The notes under the pieces: model-generated
Databases searched by the model: none
Told to the model about the DNA's origin: nothing
Seen by the model: the letters and a program-made list of their open reading frames with translations, nothing else
From: DASUTB01 sp036374835
GTDB lineage: Bacteria > Actinomycetota > Actinomycetes > Jiangellales > Jiangellaceae
DNA: 61,044 nt
Direction: 5' to 3'
Assembly (NCBI GenBank): GCA_036374835.1
Contig: DASUTB010000012.1
Coordinates: 1 to 61,044, forward strand
Part shown: piece after piece, positions 1 to 8,868 of the stretch
How the letters are laid out: each line of letters begins with the position of its first letter
Position numbering within the stretch: the first letter of the stretch is position 1
Translations under genes and position numbers: made by a program

Positions 1-650
1 ACGCGACCGCGGCATTGGCCGGCTACGACGCCGTGCTGCTCGGCGGATCGGCCGCACCGGCCGCACTGGTCGAGCACGCGCGAGAAGCCGGCGTGAACAT
101 CGTCACCACCTACGGCATGACCGAGACCTGCGGCGGCTGCGTCTACGACGGTGTGCCGCTCGACGGAGTGAGCGTCGAGACACGGCCCGACGAGGCCGGC
201 CGGATCATGCTGCGCGGCCCGATGCTCGCCACCGGATACCGGCTTCGCCCGGACCTGACGGCCGAAGCATTCGTGGACGGGTGGTTCCGGACGTCCGACG
301 CCGGCGAGTTCAGCAACGGAGTCCTGGAGGTCACCGGACGCATCGACGACGTCGTGATCAGCGGCGGGGTCAACGTGCCGCTCGCGGCCATCGACGCCGC
401 GCTGGCCACCGTCCCCGGTATCGCCGATGCGGCGGCGGTCGCCGTCGACGACCCGCGGTGGGGGCAGCGGATCGTCGCCGTGGCAGTGCCGGCCGATACC
501 GCGCAGGCGCCCACACTAGAGTCGGTCCGGTCGGCCGTCGCGAACATCCATCCGGCGGCGTACGTCCCCAAGGAGCTCGTACTCGTGCAAACTCTGCCCA
601 CGCTGCCGTCCGGCAAGGTCGATCGCCGCGCCCTGGCGGACCTGCTGTGA
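1..650 (+). CDS. menE: o-succinylbenzoate-CoA ligase, C-terminal part (cut by window start)
   Basis: Adenylate-forming ligase that would activate o-succinylbenzoate with ATP and CoA in menaquinone synthesis. The reading frame is already open at base 3, so the true start lies upstream. About 215 residues remain. They include the YGMTETCGG adenylation motif, the RTSDAG segment, the GRIDDVVISGGVN hinge and the C-terminal PSGKVDRRAL motif with the conserved catalytic lysine. The family and direction are clear. The menE assignment rather than a generic acyl-CoA ligase rests on the 4-base overlap with menA immediately downstream, which implies translational coupling. Confidence 0.88.
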   Translation, partial: ATAALAGYDAVLLGGSAAPAALVEHAREAGVNIVTTYGMTETCGGCVYDGVPLDGVSVETRPDEAGRIMLRGPMLATGYRLRPDLTAEAFVDGWFRTSDAGEFSNGVLEVTGRIDDVVISGGVNVPLAAIDAALATVPGIADAAAVAVDDPRWGQRIVAVAVPADTAQAPTLESVRSAVANIHPAAYVPKELVLVQTLPTLPSGKVDRRALADLL

Positions 651-1522
651 CGGCGCCGTCCGCCTGGTTGGCCGGCGCTCGTCCCCGGACCCTTCCCGCC
701 GCGGTGGCACCCGTGCTGGTGGGAACCGGTGCGGCGGCCGCCGACGGCGCGGCGAGCATTCCGCGTGCACTCCTCGCCCTGGTCGTCGCACTCGCACTGC
801 AGGTCGGCGTCAACTACGCCAATGACTACTCGGACGGGGTGCGTGGAACCGACGACAAGCGGGTCGGGCCGTTGCGGCTCGTCGCGTCCGGGACGGCGAC
901 CGCCGCGGCCGTGCTCCGGGCGGCGTGGGTGTCGTTCGGGGTCGCCGCCCTCGCGGGCCTCGTCCTGGTCGTGTTGACCGAGCAGTGGTGGCTGCTCGCG
1001 GTCGGCGCGGCCGCGATCGCGGCGGCGTGGTACTACACCGGCGGCTCGCGGCCGTACGGCTACTCCGGACTCGGCGAGGTTTCGGTCTTCGTATTCTTCG
1101 GGCTCGTTGCGACGGTGGGGACGGCGTACGTCCAGGCCGAGCGCGTCACACCGCCTGCGCTGATCGGCGGTGTGGCGATCGGCGCGCTGGCGTGTGCAAT
1201 CCTGCTCGCAAATAACCTGCGCGACATCCCGACCGACACCGCGGCGGGTAAACGCACCCTGGCGGTCCGGCTCGGGCGTGATGGCGCCCGCCTGCTCTAC
1301 CTCGCCCTGATCGTGCTGGCGTACCTGCTGGCCGTAACACTCGCGGTTGCCGGACCGCGTTGGGCCGTGCTCGCATTGCTCTCCGCACCGCTGGCCGCGC
1401 GCGCGGTCATCCCGGTCGTGCGACACGCGAGCGGTGCAGCACTCGTTCCCGTGCTCCGCGACACCGGCCTGACCGAGCTCGCCTACGCCGCACTGCTGGC
1501 CATCGGCCTCAGCCTCTCGTGA
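647..1522 (+). CDS. menA: 1,4-dihydroxy-2-naphthoate prenyltransferase
   Basis: Integral membrane UbiA-family enzyme that attaches the polyprenyl tail to 1,4-dihydroxy-2-naphthoate, the last committed membrane step before methylation to menaquinone. The GTG start at 647 overlaps the menE stop (GTGA). The 291-residue product is the usual length. The first Asp-rich motif NDYSDGVRGTDDKR is at about residues 59-72 and the second, NNLRDIPTD, follows in the second half. Between them lie about eight hydrophobic segments rich in Ala, Val and Leu. TGATCAGGT starts at the stop codon, a motif that recurs elsewhere in this window. Confidence 0.95.
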   Translation: MTAPSAWLAGARPRTLPAAVAPVLVGTGAAAADGAASIPRALLALVVALALQVGVNYANDYSDGVRGTDDKRVGPLRLVASGTATAAAVLRAAWVSFGVAALAGLVLVVLTEQWWLLAVGAAAIAAAWYYTGGSRPYGYSGLGEVSVFVFFGLVATVGTAYVQAERVTPPALIGGVAIGALACAILLANNLRDIPTDTAAGKRTLAVRLGRDGARLLYLALIVLAYLLAVTLAVAGPRWAVLALLSAPLAARAVIPVVRHASGAALVPVLRDTGLTELAYAALLAIGLSLS

Positions 1523-1605
1523 TCAGGTGCAGTTACCGACGTATGTGAGCGATGAATGCTCACGGTCATGGGAATCTCGTTCTACAGTCACGGGTTGTCT
1601 TGAGC

Positions 1606-2031
1606 ATGGTCGATCTCATTCCGGACACCGCGTTCGGCCGCCGGGCGCGCGAGCGACTCCAAACCGAGAAGGTCATCTGGCTGACCACTGTCGGACAGGA
1701 CGGCACGCCGCAACCGAATCCGGTGTGGTTCATCTGGGACGGCGGCGCCGAGATCATCACGTACAACCTCCCGGACTCGCACCGCCTCGCACACATCGCG
1801 CGGCGCCCGCACGTGTCCCTGAATTTCGACAGCGACGGCGCAGGGATGGACATCGTCGTGTTGCGCGGCGTCGCCGAGCGGGTGGACGACGTCCCGCCTC
1901 CCGACGAGTCAGCGGACTATACGGCGAAGTACGGCACGGACATGATCAGGATCAGCGGAAGCGCCGCAGCGTTCGCGGCCAGCTACTCCGCGCCGGTTCG
2001 CATCACGATCGACCGCATCCGCGGCTACTGA
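1606..2031 (+). CDS. PPOX-class F420-dependent oxidoreductase (Rv3369-like)
   Basis: Small split-barrel flavin/deazaflavin-binding protein of about 141 residues. The beta-barrel core IWLTTVGQDGTPQPNPVWF near the N-terminus is typical of the pyridoxamine-oxidase-like F420 group, and the protein resembles the mycobacterial Rv3369 family. Substrate unknown. I chose ATG 1606 (MVDLIPDTAFG) because similarity begins there; an in-frame start at 1552 would add a tail without family character. It lies just after menA on the same strand but 84 bases away, so co-transcription is uncertain. Confidence 0.82.
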   Translation: MVDLIPDTAFGRRARERLQTEKVIWLTTVGQDGTPQPNPVWFIWDGGAEIITYNLPDSHRLAHIARRPHVSLNFDSDGAGMDIVVLRGVAERVDDVPPPDESADYTAKYGTDMIRISGSAAAFAASYSAPVRITIDRIRGY

Positions 2032-2040
2032 CCGCATGTA

Positions 2041-2110
2041 GTTCGATCACGTTCGGCAGGCGCAGCCACATCACACCATGCATGCGTGCCTGGTGTGATG
2101 TCGCCACGCC
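2041..2110. repeat. Dispersed hairpin repeat, family A, copy 1
   Basis: Starts with GTTCGATCACGTT and continues into 20-base arms at 2059-2078 and 2091-2110 separated by exactly 12 bases. The inner 11 pairs, ending ACACCA/TGGTGT, are perfect. Copies 2 and 3 are at 20026-20095 and 35376-35445. It separates two convergent genes, and its right end runs into the stop codon of the vapC remnant. Confidence 0.85.
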
Positions 2111-2558
2111 TAGTGATGCGGTTCGTCGCCCGCAATCCACGGACGAATCCACGACAATCCGTCGATCTGCTCGAAGAACGAGTCAAGACTCACCCAGGTT
2201 GCACCGTGCTCGATCGCCAGCGCGCGTGGTAGCAGTCCGGAACTGTGTTTCCGCGGGCATCGAGCCGCGTGCAGAGGTCCGCGAAGATCTCCCAATGGCG
2301 CGGCCCGGGACGAACCGTGACCACGCCGCGCGCACGAAGAAGCCCGTTCGCACGATCCAATACCTCGGCAGGTCCGAACACTCCGCCAGTGATCTGCGGA
2401 TGAGTGAGGATCAACACCACGCCGCTGAGCACATGTTCAGAGATGCCAAGCACCTCGGGCGCCGCGGCCGCGTCCTCAAGCCATTGTCGAGCACGAGCAT
2501 GTGATGTGGATTCGGACCACCACGCGTGGACGATAACGTTCACGTCAGGGATGATCAT
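2110..2558 (-). pseudogene. vapC: VapC-type PIN-domain toxin, frameshifted
   Basis: PIN-domain endoribonuclease, normally about 140 residues with four acidic metal ligands. The first frame (2558 to about 2225) reads MIIPDVNVIVHAWW and keeps the first Asp, a Glu in GISEH and the Asp of VPDCYH. It then runs out of family sequence near 2219-2226, inside a CG-rich run, and stops at 2190. The expected continuation, ALAIEHGATWVSLD to GLSW, is in the next frame and ends at 2110. One base appears to be missing. The start overlaps the vapB stop (ATGA). If the shift is real the toxin is inactive; a sequencing error in the GCGCGC run is the alternative. Confidence 0.8.
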
Positions 2559-2794
2559 CCGTCAGCGGGCTCGTCCATAAGGTCGCGGACCGCCGTGTTG
2601 TCGTCGATGACCACGCCGGCGGGGACGGGCGGACCGCTCAGCGGTCGGACCCGGTAGCCGACGACCCGCTCATCTTCGGCGAGGAACCGGCGGAGCGCCT
2701 CCTCCAGGACCGACGTAACCGTACGGCCCTCCTCGGCGGCCCTCCTCCGCGTTGCGCGGTAGAGCTCGTCCGGAAGGTTGATCGTCGTGCGCAT
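2555..2794 (-). CDS. vapB: VapB-type ribbon-helix-helix antitoxin
   Basis: 79-residue antitoxin. The N-terminal MRTTINLPDELY is a classic ribbon-helix-helix strand for operator binding, followed by ATRRRAAEEGRTVTSVLEEALRRFL helices. The acidic C-terminal tail should bind and block the PIN toxin. I chose ATG 2794 because the ribbon-helix-helix motif starts right after it; upstream in-frame sequence is not protein-like. Its stop overlaps the vapC start, the normal vapBC arrangement. The antitoxin looks intact while its toxin is frameshifted. Confidence 0.85.
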   Translation of the reverse strand: MRTTINLPDELYRATRRRAAEEGRTVTSVLEEALRRFLAEDERVVGYRVRPLSGPPVPAGVVIDDNTAVRDLMDEPADG

Positions 2795-2843
2795 ACATGA
2801 AGGCATACCTGCATATCGACACGTTCGTGCACGCCTTGGGGAG

Positions 2844-3110
2844 TTACGATGCGTCGTCGCGAACGTCGTCGTTCCAGGCGTCCTCAGCGGCGGTCCGGTC
2901 GGCAAGCCGCTGCTTGATCTTCTGGCGTCGTTCGACGTACGCCCGCGACAGTTCGTCCCGGCTCCGGTTCAAGATGAACAGGCTCGCAAACCCGGAGACC
3001 ATGATCGCGACCAGCAGAAGCCAGAAGCCTCGCATGCCGAAGATCCACAGCAGCGCCGCAACCACGACGAAGACGAAGAACCGCAACGCGGTGTAACGCA
3101 ACAGAGCCAT
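2844..3110 (-). CDS. DUF4229 small membrane protein
   Basis: 88 residues: two hydrophobic segments at about 8-27 and 29-47, then a basic/acidic cytoplasmic tail (SRDELSRAYVERRQKIKQRL). This matches actinobacterial DUF4229 proteins, which are often found close to menaquinone genes. Function unknown. A TGGAG Shine-Dalgarno lies six bases before ATG 3110. The vapBC pair lies between this gene and the men genes. Confidence 0.75.
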   Translation of the reverse strand: MALLRYTALRFFVFVVVAALLWIFGMRGFWLLLVAIMVSGFASLFILNRSRDELSRAYVERRQKIKQRLADRTAAEDAWNDDVRDDAS

Positions 3111-3183
3111 AGCATCTCCAGGTTACGCCGCCGCCATCCGGACCGACCCGGGAGTCACGTCCAGCCGCCCCGGGACCGCGGCC

Positions 3184-4128
3184 TCATGGCGACGCGTCGC
3201 GAGCGGCGGCCGCGACGTCGAACTTCACGCCGGTCTCGCGCTCGGACACCTCCCACAGCAGCCTGGTGTCCTGCGGCCGGACGGAGCGGGCGAACAGGGG
3301 GCGGCGCACGGCCGGGCCGTTGTTCACGAAGCGTGGCGCGTACAGCTCGCCGCTGCGCGCGCCCGGATCGGTCGCCGCGCGAAGTTGCGGATGCGCGCCG
3401 CGCGCGGCCGGCATGCCGATATACCGGGCCGCCACATGCGCGATCCGCTGGGTGGGCCTACCGGTGTTCACGACGCTGCTCGCCTGGAGGTCGGTGTTGG
3501 ACAGTCCCGGATGCGCCACCAGGCTGGCCGCCGTCGCGCCCGCGGCGGCCAACCGTCTGTGCAGTTCGATGGCAAAGTGCAGGTTGGCCAGCTTCGACTG
3601 CCCGTACGCGCGCCACGGCTCGTACCGGCCGTGAAGGTGCGGGTTGTCCGGGTCGACGGGGCGACCCATGTGGCGGGCCGTCGACGTCACCGACACGACG
3701 CGGGCTTGCGGAGCCGCCAGCAGCGCCGGCAGCAGGCCTGCGGTCAGCGTGAAGTGCCCCAGGTGATTCGTCGCGAGCTGGAGTTCGAAGCCGTCCTCGG
3801 TGCGGCTCTCCGGCGTCGCCATGACGCCGGCATTGTTGATCAATATGTCGATCCTGGGGTGGGCGGCGCGGATCTGCGCGGCGGCCCGCTTCACCGACTC
3901 CTGCGAGCTCAGGTCGAGCTTGACCGTCTCGACCAACGCGTCGGCGTTGCCGGTCCGGATGTCACGTTCGGCCTCCGCGGCCTTGTCCAGGTTGCGAGCG
4001 GCCATGACGACGTGCGCCCCGTTGCGCGCCAACTCGCGCGCGGCCTCCAGGCCGAGGCCGCCATTCGCGCCGGTCACGACCGCGACGCGGCCACTCTGGT
4101 CCGGGATGTCGTCGGGCGTCCAGGCCAT
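3184..4128 (-). CDS. Short-chain dehydrogenase/reductase, retinol-dehydrogenase-like
   Basis: NAD(P)-dependent oxidoreductase of 314 residues. The Rossmann motif TGANGGLG is at about residues 19-26, NNAG follows in the middle, and the catalytic Ser (VSVTSTA) and YGQSK Tyr/Lys are present. MAWTPDDIPDQSGRVAVVTG is the typical N-terminus of this group, so I chose ATG 4128; a longer frame extends to 4266 without family sequence. Divergent from glyA. Substrate cannot be read from the sequence. Confidence 0.85.
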   Translation of the reverse strand: MAWTPDDIPDQSGRVAVVTGANGGLGLEAARELARNGAHVVMAARNLDKAAEAERDIRTGNADALVETVKLDLSSQESVKRAAAQIRAAHPRIDILINNAGVMATPESRTEDGFELQLATNHLGHFTLTAGLLPALLAAPQARVVSVTSTARHMGRPVDPDNPHLHGRYEPWRAYGQSKLANLHFAIELHRRLAAAGATAASLVAHPGLSNTDLQASSVVNTGRPTQRIAHVAARYIGMPAARGAHPQLRAATDPGARSGELYAPRFVNNGPAVRRPLFARSVRPQDTRLLWEVSERETGVKFDVAAAARDASP

Positions 4129-4344
4129 GCGGCCAGTCTGCCTCATGACCGGCTGAACGTGATCCGTCGATAGCCCTCGAGTGCGGCCGGGATCCGCCAC
4201 TCGGACGGCTGGTGCGTCGCGCCGGCGCCTGCCGCGCTCACTCCTCGTCACCCTGGGCGACGCCATGGGTACCCGGGCTCGGGGGCGTGCCGGCCACTAC
4301 AGTGGGAGACGTCCCCCTGCCGCGATCAACCTAGGGAGAACTTG

Positions 4345-5775
4345 ATGGCACCGTCCGAGCTCACCAACGAATCGCTGGCCAACCGTTACGCGCTGGACGT
4401 CATCGCCGGCGTCGAACCGCGGGTGGCCGATGCCATTCGTTCCGAGCTGGCCGACCAGCGCCGCTACCTGAAACTGATCGCGAGCGAGAACTATGCGTCC
4501 CCGGCGACGCTGCTGGCCATGGGTAACTGGTTCAGCGACAAGTACGCCGAGGGGACGATCGGGCACCGCTTCTACGCCGGCTGCCAGAACGTCGACACCA
4601 TCGAGGCGCTGGCCGCTGAGCACGCCAGAGAGGTGTTCGGCGCGGAGCACGCGTACGTCCAGCCGCACTCCGGCATCGACGCCAATCTGGTCGCGTTCTG
4701 GTCGATTCTCGCGCAGAAGATCGAGAAGCCGTTCCTGAACGAGCACGAGGTGAAGCACGTCAACGGCCTCACCGACGAGCACTGGTCCGTGCTCCGCCGC
4801 CGGTTCGGCGACCAGCGCATGATCGGCATGTCGTTGGACGCCGGCGGCCACCTCACCCACGGGTTCCGGCCCAACATCTCGGGCAAGCTGTTCGACCAGC
4901 GCTCGTACGGGACGGATCCCACCACCGGCCTGGTCGACTACGACGCCGTCCGCGCACTGGCGCACGAGTTCCGCCCACTGGTGATCATCGCCGGCTACTC
5001 GGCATACCCGCGGCGGATCAATTTCGTCACGATGCGCGAGATCGCCGACGAGGTCGGCGCGACGCTGATGGTCGACATGGCGCACTTCGCCGGTCTGGTC
5101 GCCGGCAAGGTGTTCAGCGGCGACTTCGACCCGGTGCCGCACGCACACATCGTCACCACGACGACGCACAAGTCGCTGCGCGGGCCACGCGGCGGCATGG
5201 TGCTGTGTAAGCAGGAGCTGGCCGAGTTCGTCGACAAGGGCTGCCCGATGGTGCTCGGCGGCCCGCTGGGCAACATGATGGCCGCCAAGGCGGTGGCGCT
5301 GGCCGAGGCCAAGACGCCGGCGTTCGCCGACTACGCACAGCGCATCGTCGACAACGCGCAGGCGCTGGCGGACGGGCTGACCCGGCGCGGCGCGACGCTC
5401 GTCACCGGCGGGACGGACAACCACCTCGCGCTGATCGACGTCAGTAACTTCGGCATTACCGGACGTCAGGCCGAGTCCGCCCTGCTCGACGCGGGCATCG
5501 TCACCAACCGCAACAGTGTGCCCAACGACCCCAACGGTGCCTGGTACACCAGCGGAATCCGCATCGGAACCCCCGCGCTGACGACGCTCGGACTCGGCAC
5601 CGACGACATGGACGAGGTCGCCGACCTGATGGTTTCGGTCTTCGAGGGGACGACGCCCGCCGCCGACTCCAAGGCCAAGTACACCCTGCCGGACGGCCTG
5701 GCCGACAAGATCAGCGCGCAGGCCGCCGATCTGCTCGCGCGTTATCCGCTCTACCCATCGATCGACCTGGGCTGA
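4345..5775 (+). CDS. glyA: Serine hydroxymethyltransferase (long actinobacterial form)
   Basis: PLP enzyme interconverting serine and glycine while charging tetrahydrofolate with a one-carbon unit. 476 residues, longer than the usual 415-430 but typical of a second actinobacterial SHMT group. LIASENYASP and the PLP-lysine motif TTTTHKSLRGPRGG (Lys about residue 276) are intact. AGGGAG precedes ATG 4345 by about six bases; an in-frame TTG lies one codon upstream. The leader is short and shows no riboswitch I can recognise. Confidence 0.95.
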   Translation: MAPSELTNESLANRYALDVIAGVEPRVADAIRSELADQRRYLKLIASENYASPATLLAMGNWFSDKYAEGTIGHRFYAGCQNVDTIEALAAEHAREVFGAEHAYVQPHSGIDANLVAFWSILAQKIEKPFLNEHEVKHVNGLTDEHWSVLRRRFGDQRMIGMSLDAGGHLTHGFRPNISGKLFDQRSYGTDPTTGLVDYDAVRALAHEFRPLVIIAGYSAYPRRINFVTMREIADEVGATLMVDMAHFAGLVAGKVFSGDFDPVPHAHIVTTTTHKSLRGPRGGMVLCKQELAEFVDKGCPMVLGGPLGNMMAAKAVALAEAKTPAFADYAQRIVDNAQALADGLTRRGATLVTGGTDNHLALIDVSNFGITGRQAESALLDAGIVTNRNSVPNDPNGAWYTSGIRIGTPALTTLGLGTDDMDEVADLMVSVFEGTTPAADSKAKYTLPDGLADKISAQAADLLARYPLYPSIDLG

Positions 5776-5823
5776 GCGACACGCCCTCCGCTGACCGCCC
5801 ACTCGGTGGGTAGGGTGATTTGC

Positions 5824-6861
5824 GTGACTGATGCGATGAAGTTCGGACTGTTCGTACCGCAGGGTTGGCGGCTCGACCTGGTCGGAATCGAGCCGGCCGA
5901 CCAGTGGGACGCGATGCTGCGCGTCGCGAAACACGCAGAAGATGGTCCCTGGGAGTCGATCTGGGTCTACGACCATTTCCACACCGTGCCGCTGCCCACC
6001 GAAGAGGCGACACACGAGGCGTGGACGCTGATGGCCGCGTTCGCCGCCGCGACCGATCGGATCCGGCTCGGGCAGATGTGCACCTGCATGGCGTACCGGA
6101 ATCCGGCGTACCTGGCGAAGGTCGCCGCCACCGTCGACATCGTGTCCGATGGCCGGACCGAGATGGGCATCGGCGCCGGCTGGTACGAGCACGAGTGGCG
6201 GGCGTACGGCTACGGCTTCCCGAGCGCCGGCGACCGGCTCGGCGCACTGGACGAGGGCGTCGACATTATGCGCCAGATGTGGAAGAACGGCGAAGCGACC
6301 CTGGACGGCAAGTACTACCAGGTGGACGGGGCGCTCGGTTATCCGAAGCCGCTGCAGGACGGCGGCATCCCGCTGTGGATCGCCGGCGGCGGCGAGAAGG
6401 TGACGCTGCGCATCGCGGCGAAGTACGCCCGTCCTGTCGGGCACACCGAGCCCGGAACGTTCACCGAGTACACCAACTTCGGCGGTGGTGACATAGACGT
6501 CTTCCGCCACAAGTCCGACGTGTTGGCCGAACACTGCCGTGATCTCGGTACCGACTTCGACGCGATCACTCGCTCGTCCAACTTCAACGTGGTGATTGCC
6601 GAGACCGAGGCGGACGTGCAGGACCAGCTCGCCCAGATCGAGGCCCGGTTCGCCAAGCTCCTCCCACCGGACCGCGTCGAGCGCAGCATGGCCCAGCTAC
6701 GCGAGAGCCCGGCCACCGGGACGCCGGAGCAGGTCGCCGAGGCCATCGCGGCGGTGCGCGACGCCGGCATGAAGTACGCGATCTGCTACATCCCGCAGGC
6801 CGCATACGACCCGTCCAGCGTGCAAGTCTTCGCGGACAAGGTCATCCCTGAGCTCACCTGA
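5824..6861 (+). CDS. LLM-class F420-dependent oxidoreductase (Rv1855c-like)
   Basis: TIM-barrel luciferase-like oxidoreductase of about 345 residues, expected to use coenzyme F420. MKFGLFVPQGWRLDLVGIEP and the central IGAGWYEHEWRAYGYGFP segment match the Rv1855c-type family. GTG 5824 follows a TAGGGTG Shine-Dalgarno; ATG 5836 is the other option and matches the family start equally well. Physiological substrate unknown. Its stop codon abuts a dispersed palindromic element. Confidence 0.86.
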   Translation: MTDAMKFGLFVPQGWRLDLVGIEPADQWDAMLRVAKHAEDGPWESIWVYDHFHTVPLPTEEATHEAWTLMAAFAAATDRIRLGQMCTCMAYRNPAYLAKVAATVDIVSDGRTEMGIGAGWYEHEWRAYGYGFPSAGDRLGALDEGVDIMRQMWKNGEATLDGKYYQVDGALGYPKPLQDGGIPLWIAGGGEKVTLRIAAKYARPVGHTEPGTFTEYTNFGGGDIDVFRHKSDVLAEHCRDLGTDFDAITRSSNFNVVIAETEADVQDQLAQIEARFAKLLPPDRVERSMAQLRESPATGTPEQVAEAIAAVRDAGMKYAICYIPQAAYDPSSVQVFADKVIPELT

Positions 6862-7052
6862 GAATGATCATGTAAAGCTTCGATTCCCCAGCCAAACCAC
6901 GCCTACAGCCCGAGCAAGGGACGGAGAACCCGCGCAACGGCTGACAAGCGTGTGATGCGGCGAGCGGCCACGGGTTGGGAACAGATAGTAACGGTTGGCG
7001 ACCCTTCGAAGAGGCGCTAAGCAGGCTGAGGCGGCGTTTACGTGATCATTCT
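6861..7052. repeat. Dispersed nested inverted-repeat element, family B, copy 1
   Basis: A 192-bp stretch bounded by 16-base terminal inverted repeats (6861-6876 and 7037-7052, one mismatch) starting AGAATGATCATG. Inside the left end is TTCCCCAGCCAAACCACG, shared with copies at 21150-21339 and 37673-37735. The right repeat is inside the dehydratase gene and encodes its last residues and stop. No open frame of its own. Confidence 0.8.
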
Positions 7053-7973
7053 GGCGAGGAGCGACGGGGTGACGTTGCCGCCGGACACGACCGCGACCGT
7101 CGGGCCCGACGCGACACCTGGCAGCTCCCAATAGGCCGCAGCGGCGACGGCGCCGCTCGGTTCGGCCACCAGCCGGGCACCGGTCGCGATCCGGGCCATC
7201 GCTGCCAGGATCGCGTCCTCGTTGACCGTGACGACGTCGTCGACCAGGGCCGAGATGTGCGCCCAGTTGGCCACACCCACGGCCCCGCCGCGCAAGCCAT
7301 CGGCGATCGTGCGTGCCGTCAACGCGGGATCCCACTCCGTTCGCCGACCGGCCGCGAAGCCTTCGGCCAGATCCCCCGCCAGCTCCGGCTCGACACCCAC
7401 CACCCGAACACCTGGGACGAGCGCCTTCACCGCGACGGCGACTCCGGAGATCAGCCCACCACCGCCGACCGGTACCAGCACCGTTCCGACGTCCGCGAGA
7501 TCCTCGGCGATCTCCAGCCCCACCGTCCCTTGGCCTGCGATGATCGCCTCATCGTCGAACGGCGGCACGACCGCCATGCCGCGCTCGGCCTGAAGCGCGG
7601 CCACCCGCACCTTCCGCTCCGCAGCCGGCACCGTGATCACTTCAGCCCCGAGCGCCCGGACACCGTCCACCTTCACCCGCGGTGAGTCGTCCGGCATCAC
7701 CACCGCGGCCGGCACGCCGTACTCGCGCGCCGCCCACACGATCGCACGGCCGTGGTTGCCGCTGGAGTGGGTGACCACGCCTCGCGCGCGCTCATTCGCC
7801 GGTAGCGCCGCCACCGCATTGATTGCGCCGCGCAACTTGAAGGCACCGGTCGGTTGCAGGCTCTCCGGTTTGAGCCAGAGGTCACGATCGTCCGGCCACG
7901 GCACAAGCGGTGTGCGGACGGTCCGTCCGGCGATGAGCTTCGCCGCGGCCCGCACGTCGTCGAGGTCCACCAT
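7038..7973 (-). CDS. Threonine/serine dehydratase or serine racemase-like PLP enzyme
   Basis: Fold-type II PLP enzyme, 311 residues, predicted to deaminate threonine or serine. The PLP lysine is in PTGAFKLRGA, the substrate loop is SSGNHGRA, and the phosphate-binding loop is GGGGLISG. There is no C-terminal ACT regulatory domain, so it resembles catabolic or racemase-type enzymes rather than biosynthetic IlvA. ATG 7973 is preferred; ATG 7982 is three codons upstream. The final codons RMIT and the stop lie within the inverted-repeat end of the adjacent element, so its C-terminus appears to have been reset by that element. Confidence 0.85.
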   Translation of the reverse strand: MVDLDDVRAAAKLIAGRTVRTPLVPWPDDRDLWLKPESLQPTGAFKLRGAINAVAALPANERARGVVTHSSGNHGRAIVWAAREYGVPAAVVMPDDSPRVKVDGVRALGAEVITVPAAERKVRVAALQAERGMAVVPPFDDEAIIAGQGTVGLEIAEDLADVGTVLVPVGGGGLISGVAVAVKALVPGVRVVGVEPELAGDLAEGFAAGRRTEWDPALTARTIADGLRGGAVGVANWAHISALVDDVVTVNEDAILAAMARIATGARLVAEPSGAVAAAAYWELPGVASGPTVAVVSGGNVTPSLLARMIT

Positions 7974-8166
7974 GGGCCCCATCGTGCCAGGTGGACATCG
8001 TCCGCATCCATCGCGAACCAAGCTCGGCCCTGGCTCGTTAGCAGTACAAGGGCCGCAGACGAATCGGCGACACCACCCGGACCCGGGGCGCGTCGATGAG
8101 TCGTTATCCTGAATTAAGAGACCACGCCACGACAGAGGCCCCGTGGCGAGCTTTGGAGGGTACGCG

Positions 8167-8559
8167 ATGGTGCGAGTGTTGCCGATCATCATCGCGATCG
8201 CGCTCGCTGTTTACGCATTCGTTGACTGCATACAGACCGATCCGGCGGAGATCCGCGGACCCCGGCGTTCGATATGGATCGCGATCATCGTTCTCGTGCC
8301 CGTGATCGGACCGGCGGCGTGGCTGCTGTCGAAGAGTCGGTTCCTGCACGACCTCGGGCGGCGACGCCCCCATAGAACCGCACCGGCGGTCGCACCGGAC
8401 GACAATCCGGAGTTCCTTCGCCAGATCCGCGACATCGACGAACAGCACAAAGAGATGCTGACGCAGTGGGAGCAAGACCTACGCCGGCGGGAGAAGGAGA
8501 TGCGCGAACGCGGCAACGACGACGGCGATGACGGCTCGTCCGGCCACCCCGCGTCGTAG
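8167..8559 (+). CDS. PLDc_N-type small membrane protein
   Basis: 130 residues. Two transmembrane segments at about 4-20 and 36-53 surround a loop with DCIQTDPAEIRG, the pattern of the phospholipase-D N-terminal (PLDc_N) domain that occurs alone in many actinobacteria. The charged C-terminus (EQHKEMLTQWEQDLRRREKE) should form a cytoplasmic coiled coil. GGAGGG sits six bases before ATG 8167. Function unknown. Confidence 0.8.
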   Translation: MVRVLPIIIAIALAVYAFVDCIQTDPAEIRGPRRSIWIAIIVLVPVIGPAAWLLSKSRFLHDLGRRRPHRTAPAVAPDDNPEFLRQIRDIDEQHKEMLTQWEQDLRRREKEMRERGNDDGDDGSSGHPAS

Positions 8560-8868
8560 CCGGTGCCGCGCCGCCCGCAACACACCGACGAAACGAGTCC
8601 GGAGCCGGGTTGTGGCACCGTCTCAGACGGCGGCGAGCCGCGACGTGGCCAGGCATGTCCGTGCAGCCGGCGCATTCCTAAGCGATCGCCTCGCTGGGGT
8701 TGCACTGTGCCAACCCGCCTGGCCGTTTCCCTTGAGCCCGCTGGCACAAACGCCCTGATGGGGCCGACCTTGACGCAGGCCCCATCGCTCGCCGCCGGAC
8801 GTGCGTGGGTGGAGCCTCCTTGTCCTGCACAACAGCTTCCCTTTGCCGGGTCGATTGGGCTCCTGTGC
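8560..8868. other. 309-bp stretch without a convincing gene
   Basis: Between two convergent genes. All frames here have poor protein character, and no RNA gene is recognised. The only clear structure is the hairpin at 8757-8786. Confidence 0.6.
8757..8786. terminator. Hairpin between convergent genes, probable terminator
   Basis: GATGGGGCC at 8757-8765 pairs perfectly with GGCCCCATC at 8778-8786 across a 12-base loop. It lies between genes converging from 8559 and 8869. There is no T-run, so intrinsic termination is an inference. The loop length equals that of the dispersed repeat families. Confidence 0.55.

Noticed and set aside
4267..4344. Possible riboswitch in the glyA leader
   Set aside because: Only about 78 bases to the divergent region, and I cannot find the conserved core of ZTP, glycine or THF riboswitches.
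4297..6534. 745-codon minus-strand frame across glyA and the LLM oxidoreductase
   Set aside because: Antisense shadow caused by high GC at third positions; low-complexity, no domain, while both plus-strand genes are unmistakable.
8560..8868. Several overlapping frames on both strands between the PLDc_N and HD genes
   Set aside because: None has family similarity, good start signals or consistent codon bias; only the hairpin is supported.
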